Positions 36,936-45,651 of a stretch of 64,000 nt of DNA are shown in pieces. Position 1 is the first letter of the stretch, and each line of letters opens with the position of its first letter. The translations under genes were made by a program, and so were the position numbers. The notes under the pieces were generated by a model. The model was given only the letters and a program-made list of their open reading frames with translations, had not been told where the DNA came from and did no database searches. The DNA comes from JBBEBE01 sp040882505. Its GTDB lineage: Bacteria > Bacteroidota > Rhodothermia > Balneolales > Balneolaceae. The stretch is from positions 62,001-126,000 of the forward strand of contig JBBEBE010000013.1 of the NCBI GenBank assembly GCA_040882505.1, given 5' to 3'.

Positions 36936-37765
36936 CCCGAAACAACATGACAACAAGAGTAGAATTACAGATCCAACCGTTTGTCCTCTCGGTGTTGAGC
37001 GGGAAGGGTGGCGTTGGCAAGAGTTTAACCTCGGTGAATGTGGCGGTGACGTTGGCAGGGATGGGGTACAACGTGGTTTTGGTGGATGCCGATCCGGGAT
37101 TTTCCAACTGTGCAACACTTCTTAATGCCCCGGTAGAGTATAGTGTCGCCGACTGGCTGGCAGGTCACTGTTCACCGGAAGAGTGTATTCAGACGGTCGG
37201 ATCCATCCGTCTGATCACAGCTGCAGACGACCCGGCAGAATCCCGTCGATCTGTGGATCCCCTGCTGGACGGATTGGATCGTCTCTTGCATCACGTGGCG
37301 GTCGACGCCGACTGGATCATCATGGATACTCCTGCCGGCGCGAGCGAGATTACCTATTGGGCTCTCGACCAATCGCATCTTGGAGTTCTGATGTTGGTCG
37401 ACGAACCAGCGTCCATCTCCGATGTTTACAGACTCTGCAAACACATCTATCGCATCGATCCGGGATACCCGTTTGCAACGATCGTCAATCGATCCGAGAA
37501 TGTGGACTCCGGAGCCGATACCCGGCAACGTTTCAACACTGTCCTGAACTATTTCTTGAAGAAAGAACTCCCTGGGTTGGGCATTCTCCCTGAATCAGAT
37601 ACCATCCAAAGAGCGATACAGACACAACGCCCTCTCCAAAGCGTGGACCCGGACGGGCCGGAGCAACGTGAATTTGAGTTTATCGCCGAAAATCTGATTG
37701 GCCGTGCAGGACGGGTACCGAGCGTCGGTATTCCGGTTTCGACTCCAGACGAAACGACGAGGTGA
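36932..37765 (+). CDS. flhG: MinD-like ATPase FlhG (FleN/YlxH)
   Basis: 277 residues with the deviant Walker A SGKGGVGKS at 23-31, VLVDADPGFSN and the switch region WIIMDTPAGASEITYWAL. Partner of FlhF; it controls flagellar number and, in several species, restrains the master activator. C-terminus lacks the long amphipathic helix typical of MinD. Confidence 0.9.
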   Translation: MTRNNMTTRVELQIQPFVLSVLSGKGGVGKSLTSVNVAVTLAGMGYNVVLVDADPGFSNCATLLNAPVEYSVADWLAGHCSPEECIQTVGSIRLITAADDPAESRRSVDPLLDGLDRLLHHVAVDADWIIMDTPAGASEITYWALDQSHLGVLMLVDEPASISDVYRLCKHIYRIDPGYPFATIVNRSENVDSGADTRQRFNTVLNYFLKKELPGLGILPESDTIQRAIQTQRPLQSVDPDGPEQREFEFIAENLIGRAGRVPSVGIPVSTPDETTR

Positions 37766-37766
37766 C

Positions 37767-38003
37767 ATGATGCTACTGCGACTGACTCTGATTATCTCAT
37801 TGATCAATTTCATCCTGCTCCTTTTGAATGGCAGCGCCATCGATCGTGCCCTTCACCGAAGCCTGTTGATCTTCATGATCCTCTTTGCTGTCATCCATTT
37901 GGGTTTTCTTCTTTTTAATCTGATTCAGACATCCATACCCGACAAATCCGGGCAGAAGAAAAAAACGATGGATGGAAAAGGCGAACCTGCAAACGAATCG
38001 TGA
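37767..38003 (+). CDS. Small two-TM protein between flhG and fliA
   Basis: 78 residues: two hydrophobic segments (LLRLTLIISLINFILLLLNG and LLIFMILFAVIHLGFLLFNL) and a basic hydrophilic tail. Not recognised. It has its own AGGTGA site before ATG 37767 and ends overlapping the fliA start region, so it is translated within the flhBAFG-fliA operon. No known flagellar component of this size occupies this position in reference systems I know. Confidence 0.65.
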   Translation: MMLLRLTLIISLINFILLLLNGSAIDRALHRSLLIFMILFAVIHLGFLLFNLIQTSIPDKSGQKKKTMDGKGEPANES

Positions 38004-38008
38004 GAGAC

Positions 38009-38779
38009 ATGCAGTCCGCCTCCCTCCAACAATTAATTGAGCTCTATTTTTCGGATCCGACAGACGGCTTGCGTCACGCAATTATTACGAAGTCGATTCC
38101 ACTCGTGCGGAGTATCCTCGGGAAAATTCCTCGACCGGACCATCCCTTGTCAGACCTTCAGGATCTCGAAAGTGTTGGCATCAACGGCGTGCTCCAGGCA
38201 ATCGAGAGTTACGACCCCTCCAAGGGGATCCAGTTTAATACATTTGCCTATTACCGCATACGTGGCAGTATGATCGACTATCTTCGGATGATTGACCAAC
38301 TTCCGAGGAACCAGCGGTCAAGCTATGGAAAAGTACAAGAGACAATGGCTCGCCTGTCTCAGGAATTGGGTCGTGAACCCCTTGACCAAGAAGTGGCCGA
38401 CTCTCTGGAGATGACTCTGTCCAGCTATCACACCCTGCTTTCAAGTGTTCAACAACGAAACGCCCTCTCCCTCGACCAATCCGGGTCCGGTGAAAACCCT
38501 GCCAGTATCTACGACTTTTTTGCCGACGAGAGCACACCTCTTCCCGACCAGGAACTGGAAGAAGAAGAATTACTACAACAGTTGGCCACCCACGTTCAGC
38601 AACTACCGGAGAAGGAGCGGCTCATCCTCACACTCTATTTTTATGAAGATCTCACGATGAGTGAAATCGCTCTGCTTTTGGATCGGACAGAAGCCCGTGT
38701 ATCCCAGATTATCGGAAAAATTCTTCTTCGTCTCCGTGCAGCCATGAAAAACCCACACAACGCTATCCGGCCGGCATGA
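38009..38779 (+). CDS. fliA: Flagellar sigma factor FliA (sigma-28)
   Basis: About 256 residues: region 2 (FNTFAYYRIRGSMIDYLRMI), region 3 (MARLSQELGREPLDQEVADS) and region 4 HTH (LTMSEIALLLDRTEARVSQI). It recognises the TTAA-N15-NNNGATAA promoters reported here. ATG 38009 is chosen over the GTG at 38000, which overlaps the previous stop; a GAGAG site lies just before the ATG. Its 3' end overlaps the convergent fliR by 17 bases. Confidence 0.94.
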   Translation: MQSASLQQLIELYFSDPTDGLRHAIITKSIPLVRSILGKIPRPDHPLSDLQDLESVGINGVLQAIESYDPSKGIQFNTFAYYRIRGSMIDYLRMIDQLPRNQRSSYGKVQETMARLSQELGREPLDQEVADSLEMTLSSYHTLLSSVQQRNALSLDQSGSGENPASIYDFFADESTPLPDQELEEEELLQQLATHVQQLPEKERLILTLYFYEDLTMSEIALLLDRTEARVSQIIGKILLRLRAAMKNPHNAIRPA

Positions 38780-39551
38780 TCTCCTCGAGAAGGAGCTCAA
38801 GAAACTCAAACATCCGGTCAAACATCATTTCGAAAGCGACCGGGAGCCAGGGCAGTACCCAGAGCAACAGTGCAAATCCAACCCCCAACTTCAATGGCAA
38901 GGCGATGAACATGACGTTCGCTTGGGGCATGATTCGGGCAAAAATGGCGAGTGAGAGGTCAAGCAGAAAGAGCAGAATCATAAACGGGCTTGCTATCTGA
39001 ACGGCAATCAGAAAGAGGTAGGTCGCTACTTCCAGCATGAACGGCCCAGCCAGTTCAATCCGGGATTGATTCAACGGAATCACCTCGAAACTACGAGCAA
39101 GCGCGTTGATGTAGAGTTTGTCACCATCCATCGCCAGAAAAACCAGCAGAGCAAGCATGGTAAACAGATTACTGACCAGTGTGCTTCGCTGTTGAGTCAT
39201 TGAATCTACCAATTCTGCAAACGCAAGAACGATTTTCAGGCTTATCAATCGACCGGCCATCTCCAGTCCAGCCATGATCAACTGTCCGACAAGGCCCATT
39301 GCAACTCCGATCAATACTTCGGTTCCGATCGCAAGACTCACATAGATCCAACCGGCATCCATCGGAATTTCGGTATGAACACCCGGAATCACCGGATAGA
39401 GAAGAACGCTTGTGATCAGAGCAAAAAAGAGTTTGACCTGACTGGGGAATGCCGCCGAACTGAAGAAGGGAGCGGTCATGATCATGGCTCCCACACGGGT
39501 AAAGATGAGGAAGCAGGAGATCAGGTAGTCGGCGGAAAGAAAGCTCTCCAT
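38763..39551 (-). CDS. fliR: Flagellar export protein FliR
   Basis: About 262 residues, polytopic, starting ESFLSADYLISCFLIFTRVG, with family features (MTAPFFSS, GTEVLIGVAMGLVGQL and GRLISLKIVLAFAELVD). Part of the FliPQR export core. ATG 39551 lies 10 bases after the fliQ stop; an upstream ATG at 39611 would run inside fliQ. Last gene of the motA-fliR block; its end overlaps the end of fliA on the opposite strand. Confidence 0.94.
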   Translation of the reverse strand: MESFLSADYLISCFLIFTRVGAMIMTAPFFSSAAFPSQVKLFFALITSVLLYPVIPGVHTEIPMDAGWIYVSLAIGTEVLIGVAMGLVGQLIMAGLEMAGRLISLKIVLAFAELVDSMTQQRSTLVSNLFTMLALLVFLAMDGDKLYINALARSFEVIPLNQSRIELAGPFMLEVATYLFLIAVQIASPFMILLFLLDLSLAIFARIMPQANVMFIALPLKLGVGFALLLWVLPWLPVAFEMMFDRMFEFLELLLEEIMPAG

Positions 39552-39561
39552 GGGTTGGCAG

Positions 39562-39831
39562 CTACCGGCTGATTTGGGGGATGAACTCCAAGACTCGTTG
39601 CATAAAATCAATTGCGAACTGAAGCATGAAACCGAACGTAAAAAAGAGAATAATCACGACGACGATCATCTTCGGAACATAACTCAAGGTCATCTCCTGT
39701 ATGGAGGTAGCCGCCTGAAAGACAGCAATCGCCAGACCCACGATCAGAGCACCAGCCAGAATCGGGGTCGAGAGAACAATCAATGCGACGAGCATCTCCT
39801 GAAGCCAGTAGAGTGCAGTTTCTACATTCAT
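39562..39831 (-). CDS. fliQ: Flagellar export protein FliQ
   Basis: 89 residues, two transmembrane helices, with ALYWLQEMLVALIVLSTPIL and AVFQAATSIQEMTLSYVPKM, the usual FliQ motif. Export-gate component together with FliP and FliR. Confidence 0.95.
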   Translation of the reverse strand: MNVETALYWLQEMLVALIVLSTPILAGALIVGLAIAVFQAATSIQEMTLSYVPKMIVVVIILFFTFGFMLQFAIDFMQRVLEFIPQISR

Positions 39832-39842
39832 CTCTTCATCGG

Positions 39843-40661
39843 TTACTGAAAACTTTCAATCATGGACTGAACCAGCAGATACCAGCCATCGGTCAAAACA
39901 AATACCAGAATTTTAAAAGGGAGAGAGACGAGTACAGGGGGTAGAAAGATTATTCCCATTGAAAGCAGAACCGAAGCAACGACCAGATCAATTACCATAA
40001 ACGGGAGGTAGATCATAAACCCGATTTGAAAGGCAATCCGAAGTTCACTGATGATGAATGAAGGCACCACGACATAGAGTGGGAGTTCACGGACGCCATC
40101 TACCTGCTCCATCTCTGCCATATCCATAAAATAGAGCAGATCCTGATCCCTGGTTTGGCGAACCATAAATTCTTTGAGTGGAATGGTCGCTTCCTGAAGT
40201 GCCGCAACCTGGGTCATCTCTTCCGAAAGATACGGCTGAATAGCTCGTTCATGAAGCTCCTGAAACGTCGGCATCATAATAAACAGCGTCAAAAACAGAG
40301 CCAGTCCGATAAGCACCTGATTGGGTGGCGATTGCTGAGTACCCAGACCCATTCGCAAGAAGAAGAAGACGACGATGATTCGGGTAAAGCTGGTCATCAT
40401 CGTAACAAAAGCAGGCCCAAAGGAGAGAACCGTAATCAAAATGAGTGCCTGAATCGCGACGGTAAAATCTTCAGCTTCCCCACCGATAGACAGATCGATT
40501 TGAGGCAGTGCTTGAGCCGTGACACCCCCAAATGGACCCAATGATGGAGCCTGCCAGGCACCCTCCCCCAAAAGTCCGAAAAAGAACAGGAGAAGAAGGC
40601 TCGTCCACCCCACAAGCAACGTACGAACCACCCACGGCCATCCGTTTAACCGGTCACGCAT
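39843..40661 (-). CDS. fliP: Flagellar export protein FliP
   Basis: 272 residues. N-terminal signal-like segment, then LILITVLSFGPAFVTMMTSF, the RIIVVFFFLRMGLGTQQSPP block and C-terminal VVPSFIISELRIAFQIGFM followed by GIIFLPPVLVSLPFKILVF. Five FliP subunits with FliQ and FliR form the export channel. Overlaps fliO by 8 bases. Confidence 0.96.
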   Translation of the reverse strand: MRDRLNGWPWVVRTLLVGWTSLLLLFFFGLLGEGAWQAPSLGPFGGVTAQALPQIDLSIGGEAEDFTVAIQALILITVLSFGPAFVTMMTSFTRIIVVFFFLRMGLGTQQSPPNQVLIGLALFLTLFIMMPTFQELHERAIQPYLSEEMTQVAALQEATIPLKEFMVRQTRDQDLLYFMDMAEMEQVDGVRELPLYVVVPSFIISELRIAFQIGFMIYLPFMVIDLVVASVLLSMGIIFLPPVLVSLPFKILVFVLTDGWYLLVQSMIESFQ

Positions 40662-41220
40662 CGTTTCCCCTCACCTGATTCCAAAAGGTTCGAAACTCGA
40701 CACTACGATTGTTCGTCTCCGCTTCAACCCATTCCTCCTGACTGTATCGATGCAACAGTTGAACAGGGCCCTGGAGACTCACACCCACGACCCATACCTC
40801 GCCATTGATATCCATAATTTTCAATTCGTTCCCGGAACCCAGGGAAACCGTCTCTTTGGTCCGGTCGACACCCGCTCGGGGCTTTTGACCCGCCTTGTAG
40901 ACCAGCAGGTACCAGACACCGGCCAAAAGTGTGGCAAGAACAATAAACGTTGTCACGGCAGGAAGAAACGGCCCTCGACGAGACGACGCATGGTCGTTGT
41001 GTGCCTCCCCGTCAGGCACTGGATCGATTGCATGAACATCCGTTGTACCCCGGACCGATTCGATCCTCGGAGAGACCTGATCCGGATCACCTGTTCCGAA
41101 CTCCATCCTGGAGACAATCATCAGCCAGAGCAGGAGCAGAATGGCCGCTACACCCAGAACTGTCCGGAGCCACCACTGCGGATCCCGATTGCTTCGCTCC
41201 GTCCACCTTCTCAAATCCAT
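40654..41220 (-). CDS. fliO: Flagellar biosynthesis protein FliO
   Basis: 188 residues with two membrane segments (about 20-38 and 85-105) and a C-terminal cytoplasmic FliO domain (LGSGNELKIMDINGEVWVVG). FliO helps assemble the FliP complex. Enteric FliO has a single membrane segment; here a second N-terminal one is present. Its ATG shares one base with the fliN stop (TAATG). Confidence 0.8.
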   Translation of the reverse strand: MDLRRWTERSNRDPQWWLRTVLGVAAILLLLWLMIVSRMEFGTGDPDQVSPRIESVRGTTDVHAIDPVPDGEAHNDHASSRRGPFLPAVTTFIVLATLLAGVWYLLVYKAGQKPRAGVDRTKETVSLGSGNELKIMDINGEVWVVGVSLQGPVQLLHRYSQEEWVEAETNNRSVEFRTFWNQVRGNDA

Positions 41221-42254
41221 TACTGCAACTCCACCATCTTCTGACGGGTTGTGATCAGATTGGAAATACGAACTCCGAAATGCTCATCGATCACGACGAC
41301 CTCGCCGTATGCAATTTTGTGCCCATTCACCAGAATATCGACCGGTTCCCCGGCCAACCGCTCCAGTTCGATAACCGATCCCCTGGTCAATTCCAGTACC
41401 TTGCCGAGTGGCAATTCAATCCGGCCGAGCTCGACAGAAAGATCCATTTCGATATCTTTCAGAAGCTCCAGACCCCGTGCTCCCTTTTCAGGGGATAAAT
41501 CCTCATCCTCAAACTCCTCGAATTGAATATGTCGCCCACTAATCACCGACTCTCTGGATCCTTTTGATGACGCCAATTCATCCGGATTCATGGACTTGAA
41601 TTCGTTCTCTTCTTCACTCATGGGGCTCCCCTTGTCTGTTGCAGATCGTTGATCAGGTTTGTTGACGTCCGATGACACCGTTCTGTTCTCACCATCCGTC
41701 TCGGGTTCTTCGCTATCCTGAGCGGCATCAAGGGTCAACTCCTCCAATGTTTCCGGAAGGTGATTGCTCCCCAGCCAAATCGTTGCCAACAGTGTATTCT
41801 CCCCGAATCCATTGGCATGCAGTGTAATGCAGAGATATCGATCCCGTTTTGGAGAGTTGAAATATCGCGAAGCTGTGACCAGTTCCACGTTTTCCGGTTC
41901 CACTTCGATGCCTGCCCGCAGGAGCGCATCCTGTACCGTCGTTTTCAGTTCACCGGCGAATCGCTGAATCAGATCCCGGCTAACCTCGTTGAGAGCCGTC
42001 TCCTCGATACCCATCATGCGCGAAGAGAGTACCGGCAGCCACGCTTCATCGAGTTGAACCAAGAGCTCCCCCCGTTCGGGGTCCTGCAGAAGAATGGAGA
42101 CTCTGGTCTTGTCTTCAGGCTCCTTCAGCTCGCTTGCAGTGAACAAGGATCGATCCTCTTCGGAGAGAGTTATAGATTCTTTGAGTAGAGTGGATAGAAA
42201 GGATTGGGCAACCGAAAGCCCTTCACGAAAGATGTCATTCCAGTGTGTCATCAT
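41220..42254 (-). CDS. fliN: Flagellar switch protein FliN, FliY-like with N-terminal extension
   Basis: 344 residues. The C-terminal ~80 residues are a canonical FliN/SpoA domain: DIEMDLSVELGRIELPLGKV, SVIELERLAGEPVDILVNGH and EVVVIDEHFGVRI. The N-terminal ~170 residues resemble a degenerate CheC-like/FliM-middle domain (ETALNEVSRDLIQRFAGELK) where the ExxN catalytic pair of CheC/FliY phosphatases is ExxR. An acidic Ser-rich linker joins them. Start shares one base with the fliM stop (TAATG). Confidence 0.9.
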   Translation of the reverse strand: MMTHWNDIFREGLSVAQSFLSTLLKESITLSEEDRSLFTASELKEPEDKTRVSILLQDPERGELLVQLDEAWLPVLSSRMMGIEETALNEVSRDLIQRFAGELKTTVQDALLRAGIEVEPENVELVTASRYFNSPKRDRYLCITLHANGFGENTLLATIWLGSNHLPETLEELTLDAAQDSEEPETDGENRTVSSDVNKPDQRSATDKGSPMSEEENEFKSMNPDELASSKGSRESVISGRHIQFEEFEDEDLSPEKGARGLELLKDIEMDLSVELGRIELPLGKVLELTRGSVIELERLAGEPVDILVNGHKIAYGEVVVIDEHFGVRISNLITTRQKMVELQ

Positions 42255-43189
42255 TACAACAGATCTTTTTCATGAATCTCTTCGCGCATCCGAAGAATAC
42301 GTACCGCTTTTCGGCCTCGTACCAAACCCGGATACGCCTCCATCTTCTGTTCTCCATTGATTCGAATCTGCAATGGATCAATCAACTTCTGACTCAGTGC
42401 GATGACATCGCCCTCTTTGAGTCTCAGAATGTCTCTCATACAGAGCCGGGCTTCTCCCAATAGAGATTGAATGGTCACGGGTACATCCTTGAGTGTACAT
42501 TTGTACGCTTCAAGCTCTTCACCCCCCAATCGTCTCTTTTGATCACTCTTCTCCCGATTGATCATAAAATCACTCAAAATCTCTTTGAGAAGAGTGTACT
42601 GATACGAGACGACCATTTCGGATCGTTGACCCAACACCTCGATCGACATCCGGGTCACGATGGATGGATCCAGTGTGATTAAATCAATGTTCTCCGGTTT
42701 GTTCTCATAGACCGCTTTCTTTAATTGGAGCTTCACAGACGGTTCCCATGCAACCAACACCTCCCGAATGACATCGCCCATGACTCTCTCTACAATCCGC
42801 TCTTCAATCAGCGTGAGAGACCGGGGATTGTGAAATTCGGAAAACCGGCCTCCACTCTGCCTTTCAATCAGAAAAATGCAGAATTCGGTCGGAAGTGAGA
42901 GAATGATCTCCCCCGGCAGTTCTTCAAATGTGAGCATGTAGATTACCGACGGGCTCGGCAATGTCTCCAGCAAAGCATTGGTCGATATCTGATCAATACT
43001 CTGCAACCCGATTTCGACCCGTTGACGAAGAGCCGAGCTGAAGACTCGATTCAGGTTTCTGGCCATCATATCGTGCGTCGAACGCAAGGAGCTGAGAATC
43101 TCTTTGCTAAAAAGTTTTGGCTCCCGGAAATCGTATGATTCCACAAACTTCTCTCTCCGGGTTGCAGTGAGGGATCGCCTTTCACTCAT
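42254..43189 (-). CDS. fliM: Flagellar switch protein FliM lacking the CheY-binding motif
   Basis: 311 residues. The conserved body is clear: KFVESYDFREPKLFSKEIL, LRSTHDMMARNLNRVFSSAL, middle domain to VMGDVIREVLVAWEPSV, and the C-terminal SpoA domain. Two oddities: the N-terminus (SERRSLTATRREK) has no LSQxEIDALL CheY-P-binding motif, and the GGxG loop reads SGGRF. ATG 43189 is supported by GTGGAG; the ATG at 43225 adds 12 residues but no motif. Confidence 0.93.
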   Translation of the reverse strand: MSERRSLTATRREKFVESYDFREPKLFSKEILSSLRSTHDMMARNLNRVFSSALRQRVEIGLQSIDQISTNALLETLPSPSVIYMLTFEELPGEIILSLPTEFCIFLIERQSGGRFSEFHNPRSLTLIEERIVERVMGDVIREVLVAWEPSVKLQLKKAVYENKPENIDLITLDPSIVTRMSIEVLGQRSEMVVSYQYTLLKEILSDFMINREKSDQKRRLGGEELEAYKCTLKDVPVTIQSLLGEARLCMRDILRLKEGDVIALSQKLIDPLQIRINGEQKMEAYPGLVRGRKAVRILRMREEIHEKDLL

Positions 43190-43296
43190 CACGGCTCCAC
43201 TGTTCGATACGCGACTCCGTATCATTTCATATTCACAGGATCGTGTCGCTCACAACCTGCAATGCAAGCGACCTTTGAATCCATATTCTCGGCCAC

Positions 43297-43809
43297 CTAC
43301 TGCATGACATACTTGCTATAGTACAAATTGCGTACCGAGCCCGGCCCTGTCAGCTCATTTATCAGGTTGGTCATTTCAGATCGCATTCGCTCCCGCTCCT
43401 CGGCCTGCACCAACTGTTCGACTGTCCGGCTTGTCAGGGCCTCATTGATCGTATGTCTGAGCCGATACTTCTGCTGCTCCAAACGCTCGAGAGCCCTGTT
43501 GTTCTCCAACTCCAAACTGATTTCGACCATCAAGTACCGTTGGCCGTTCGTATTGGCCGGATTAACGACCATTTGATCCATCTGGTAGAACACCGGTTCC
43601 CCATCTCGTGCATTCTGTATCCAGGCCTGCATTGGTTCATAGTAGTTGTCAACCAGATACCATGCGCCGACCAACTGGGCGGCAAGAATCGCCAGTATCA
43701 GGAAATATTTTCCCGCCCGATAGACAATCGTCGACTTTCCGCTCTCTTCGTTCTCCACGTCAGGTCGGCTCTTCTCCTCCGGTACAGGCGTATTTGTCTC
43801 TTCGGCCAT
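43297..43809 (-). CDS. fliL: Flagellar basal body protein FliL
   Basis: 170 residues: cytoplasmic Glu/Asp-rich N-terminus, one membrane helix (about 33-55, FLILAILAAQLVGAWYLVDN), then the periplasmic FliL domain with NPANTNGQRYLMVEISLELE and RHTINEALTSRTVEQLV. It supports stator function. Lies between motB and fliM. Confidence 0.9.
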   Translation of the reverse strand: MAEETNTPVPEEKSRPDVENEESGKSTIVYRAGKYFLILAILAAQLVGAWYLVDNYYEPMQAWIQNARDGEPVFYQMDQMVVNPANTNGQRYLMVEISLELENNRALERLEQQKYRLRHTINEALTSRTVEQLVQAEERERMRSEMTNLINELTGPGSVRNLYYSKYVMQ

Positions 43810-43949
43810 ATATGCTCTCCTCTGCTTCTGTGTTTGCTCCAGTTATCGATTCCCATCGTCGATGAATCGTCCCGTTGTCACCTATGATTTCCCGATCTCA
43901 CCCCTCTTCCACGCTCTTGTCAGGCCGGTTTCCACACAGGGTACGTCGA

Positions 43950-44675
43950 CTACTCCAACGCGTCCGGAAGTTCCGGATCCAGTTCAAATACCGGATCCGG
44001 CTCATACGTCCAGTTCCGGTACCGAAGTTGAATCTCAACGCGCCGGTTACGACTTCGACTTTCAGCCGTTTCGTTACTTGCCACAGGCTGATATTCGCCA
44101 AAACTCACCGCTTCAAACTGTCCGGGATCCCGTTCACTTGCCATCTGAAGTGCATAAAGCACCGAGACGGCTCGAGCCGCACCCAAATGCCAGTTGGACG
44201 GATAGCGCGAACCCGATGCGACCGGGACATTGTCTGTGTGACCATGGATAAGGATTCTCAGAACCTCTCTGTCCAACAGCCTCGATATTTGATCGATGAC
44301 GATCCCGGCTCCGGGCAAGAGTTCGGCCGAACCACTGGCAAAGGTCAGCTGATCTTCCATCGTAATCTTCATGCCCCAGCGTGTCGCTTCGACAGAAATC
44401 TCCCCTTCCAGATCCTGGCGGTTCACAAACTCCTCGAGTGCTTCCCACTGTTCAATGATCTGACGTATCTCCGCACTTCTCAATGCCTGACCCTCGACAG
44501 ATGTGTTTTCCAGCATACCTGTTGACTGCTGAAAAAAGGAGATATAGTTGTTGAACTTGGCCTCATCCACACCCGGCGTCATCATGTAGAGCAGGACGAA
44601 GAAGACCATCAACAGCGTTACCAAATCACTGTAGGTGATTAGCCAGTTTCCAGATTGGTTCTCAGACGATGCCAT
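43950..44675 (-). CDS. motB: Stator protein MotB
   Basis: 241 residues. One membrane helix with proton/sodium-binding Asp17 in WLITYSDLVTLLMVFFVLLY, a plug-like segment, and the OmpA-like peptidoglycan-binding domain (about 120-235; ILIHGHTDNVP, RAVSVLYAL, RSRNRRVEIQL). Its ATG lies 37 bases inside the end of motA. Ion type cannot be told. Confidence 0.94.
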   Translation of the reverse strand: MASSENQSGNWLITYSDLVTLLMVFFVLLYMMTPGVDEAKFNNYISFFQQSTGMLENTSVEGQALRSAEIRQIIEQWEALEEFVNRQDLEGEISVEATRWGMKITMEDQLTFASGSAELLPGAGIVIDQISRLLDREVLRILIHGHTDNVPVASGSRYPSNWHLGAARAVSVLYALQMASERDPGQFEAVSFGEYQPVASNETAESRSRNRRVEIQLRYRNWTYEPDPVFELDPELPDALE

Positions 44676-45517
44676 TCGATGTGTTGCCAGTTCGTCCAGT
44701 GTTCATAGAATCGATCATCGAAGGCCGATGCACTTCGGATCGTTTCGTGATGTCGCAGATATTCTGCCCGTTGGTCCGGTTCCACGAAAATGAGCATCCG
44801 TTTCTCCATCACACGAGGATTCTCACCATCCACAATGGAGAGAATACCGATACGTACCATCTCTTTTCGGTTTACATCGATCTTGCTCAAGTACTCCAGT
44901 TTTCCGGCCAACGGTCCGAAAAACATATTGGAAAGGACGGTCCCGTAGAGAGTCGTGATGAGTGCAACAGCCAGTCCCGCACCCAAAGATTGTGGATCGG
45001 TTAGATTCTGAAGCATCAAGACCAATCCGATAACGGTTCCAATCATCCCGAACGCCGGAGCGTAGTTGGACATTGCTCCAAGCACCCGGACAGACGTGGC
45101 CATCTGGCCCTCGCGACTTTTTATTTCGGCAATAAGAATCTGGTTCAGACTCTCTTTTTTGAATCCATCTATGGCCAACTGCAGTCCGTTGCGCAGGAAT
45201 TCGGACTCCACCTGTTCAATGTCACGATCCATGGTGAGCATTCCGTTTACCCGAATCTTTCGCGCAAACATACAGAGCAGTTCCAGATCCGTTCGCAGAT
45301 CGACTTCCTGGGCACGAATCAAACTTCGAAATGCAGTAAAACTCACCCGAATGTTGTCAAAACTGAAGTGAACCATGGTTGCAGCCACGACTCCACCCGT
45401 CACAATCAAAAATGAAGAGAGACTGATGAACGTCGCCACCTCCCCCTGCATGATGATCGCAAGCGCAATCAGAGAGCTTCCCATTACAAGTCCTATCAAA
45501 CTGGATCGATCTAACAT
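44639..45517 (-). CDS. motA: Stator protein MotA
   Basis: 292 residues with four membrane helices: SLIGLVMGSSLIALAIIMQG, then SLSSFLIVTGGVVAATMVHF, and the third/fourth region APAFGMIGTVIGLVLMLQNL and AGLAVALITTLYGTVLSNMF. The C-terminal tail after LIFVEPDQRAEYL is unusual and extended by about 30 residues, partly because of the overlap with motB. The FliA promoter ends 9 bases before the ATG, so the mRNA may be leaderless. Confidence 0.95.
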   Translation of the reverse strand: MLDRSSLIGLVMGSSLIALAIIMQGEVATFISLSSFLIVTGGVVAATMVHFSFDNIRVSFTAFRSLIRAQEVDLRTDLELLCMFARKIRVNGMLTMDRDIEQVESEFLRNGLQLAIDGFKKESLNQILIAEIKSREGQMATSVRVLGAMSNYAPAFGMIGTVIGLVLMLQNLTDPQSLGAGLAVALITTLYGTVLSNMFFGPLAGKLEYLSKIDVNRKEMVRIGILSIVDGENPRVMEKRMLIFVEPDQRAEYLRHHETIRSASAFDDRFYEHWTNWQHIEWHRLRTNLETG

Positions 45518-45525
45518 GTCTCCAT

Positions 45526-45552
45526 TATCGGCTCATCTTTGTCTTCCTTAAC
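45526..45552 (-). promoter_or_regulatory. Sigma-28 (FliA) promoter of motA
   Basis: Minus strand TTAA (45552-45549), 15-base spacer, GCCGATAA (45533-45526), a perfect -10. Transcription would start about 45519, right at the motA ATG (45517). Best FliA site in the window; it should drive motA to fliR. Confidence 0.85.
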
Positions 45553-45651
45553 CGACCCGATTCTGAAGCATTCCCTCATCCAGACAGATGCGGTCCTGTC
45601 TTGCTCGGGTCAGCGCCACGTCACCCAAATCCCGCGTTGATCAGAGACTTG

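Noticed and set aside
43842..43849. ATCGATAA upstream of fliL on the minus strand
   Set aside because: No TTAA at the required spacing; fliL is probably transcribed from the motA promoter.
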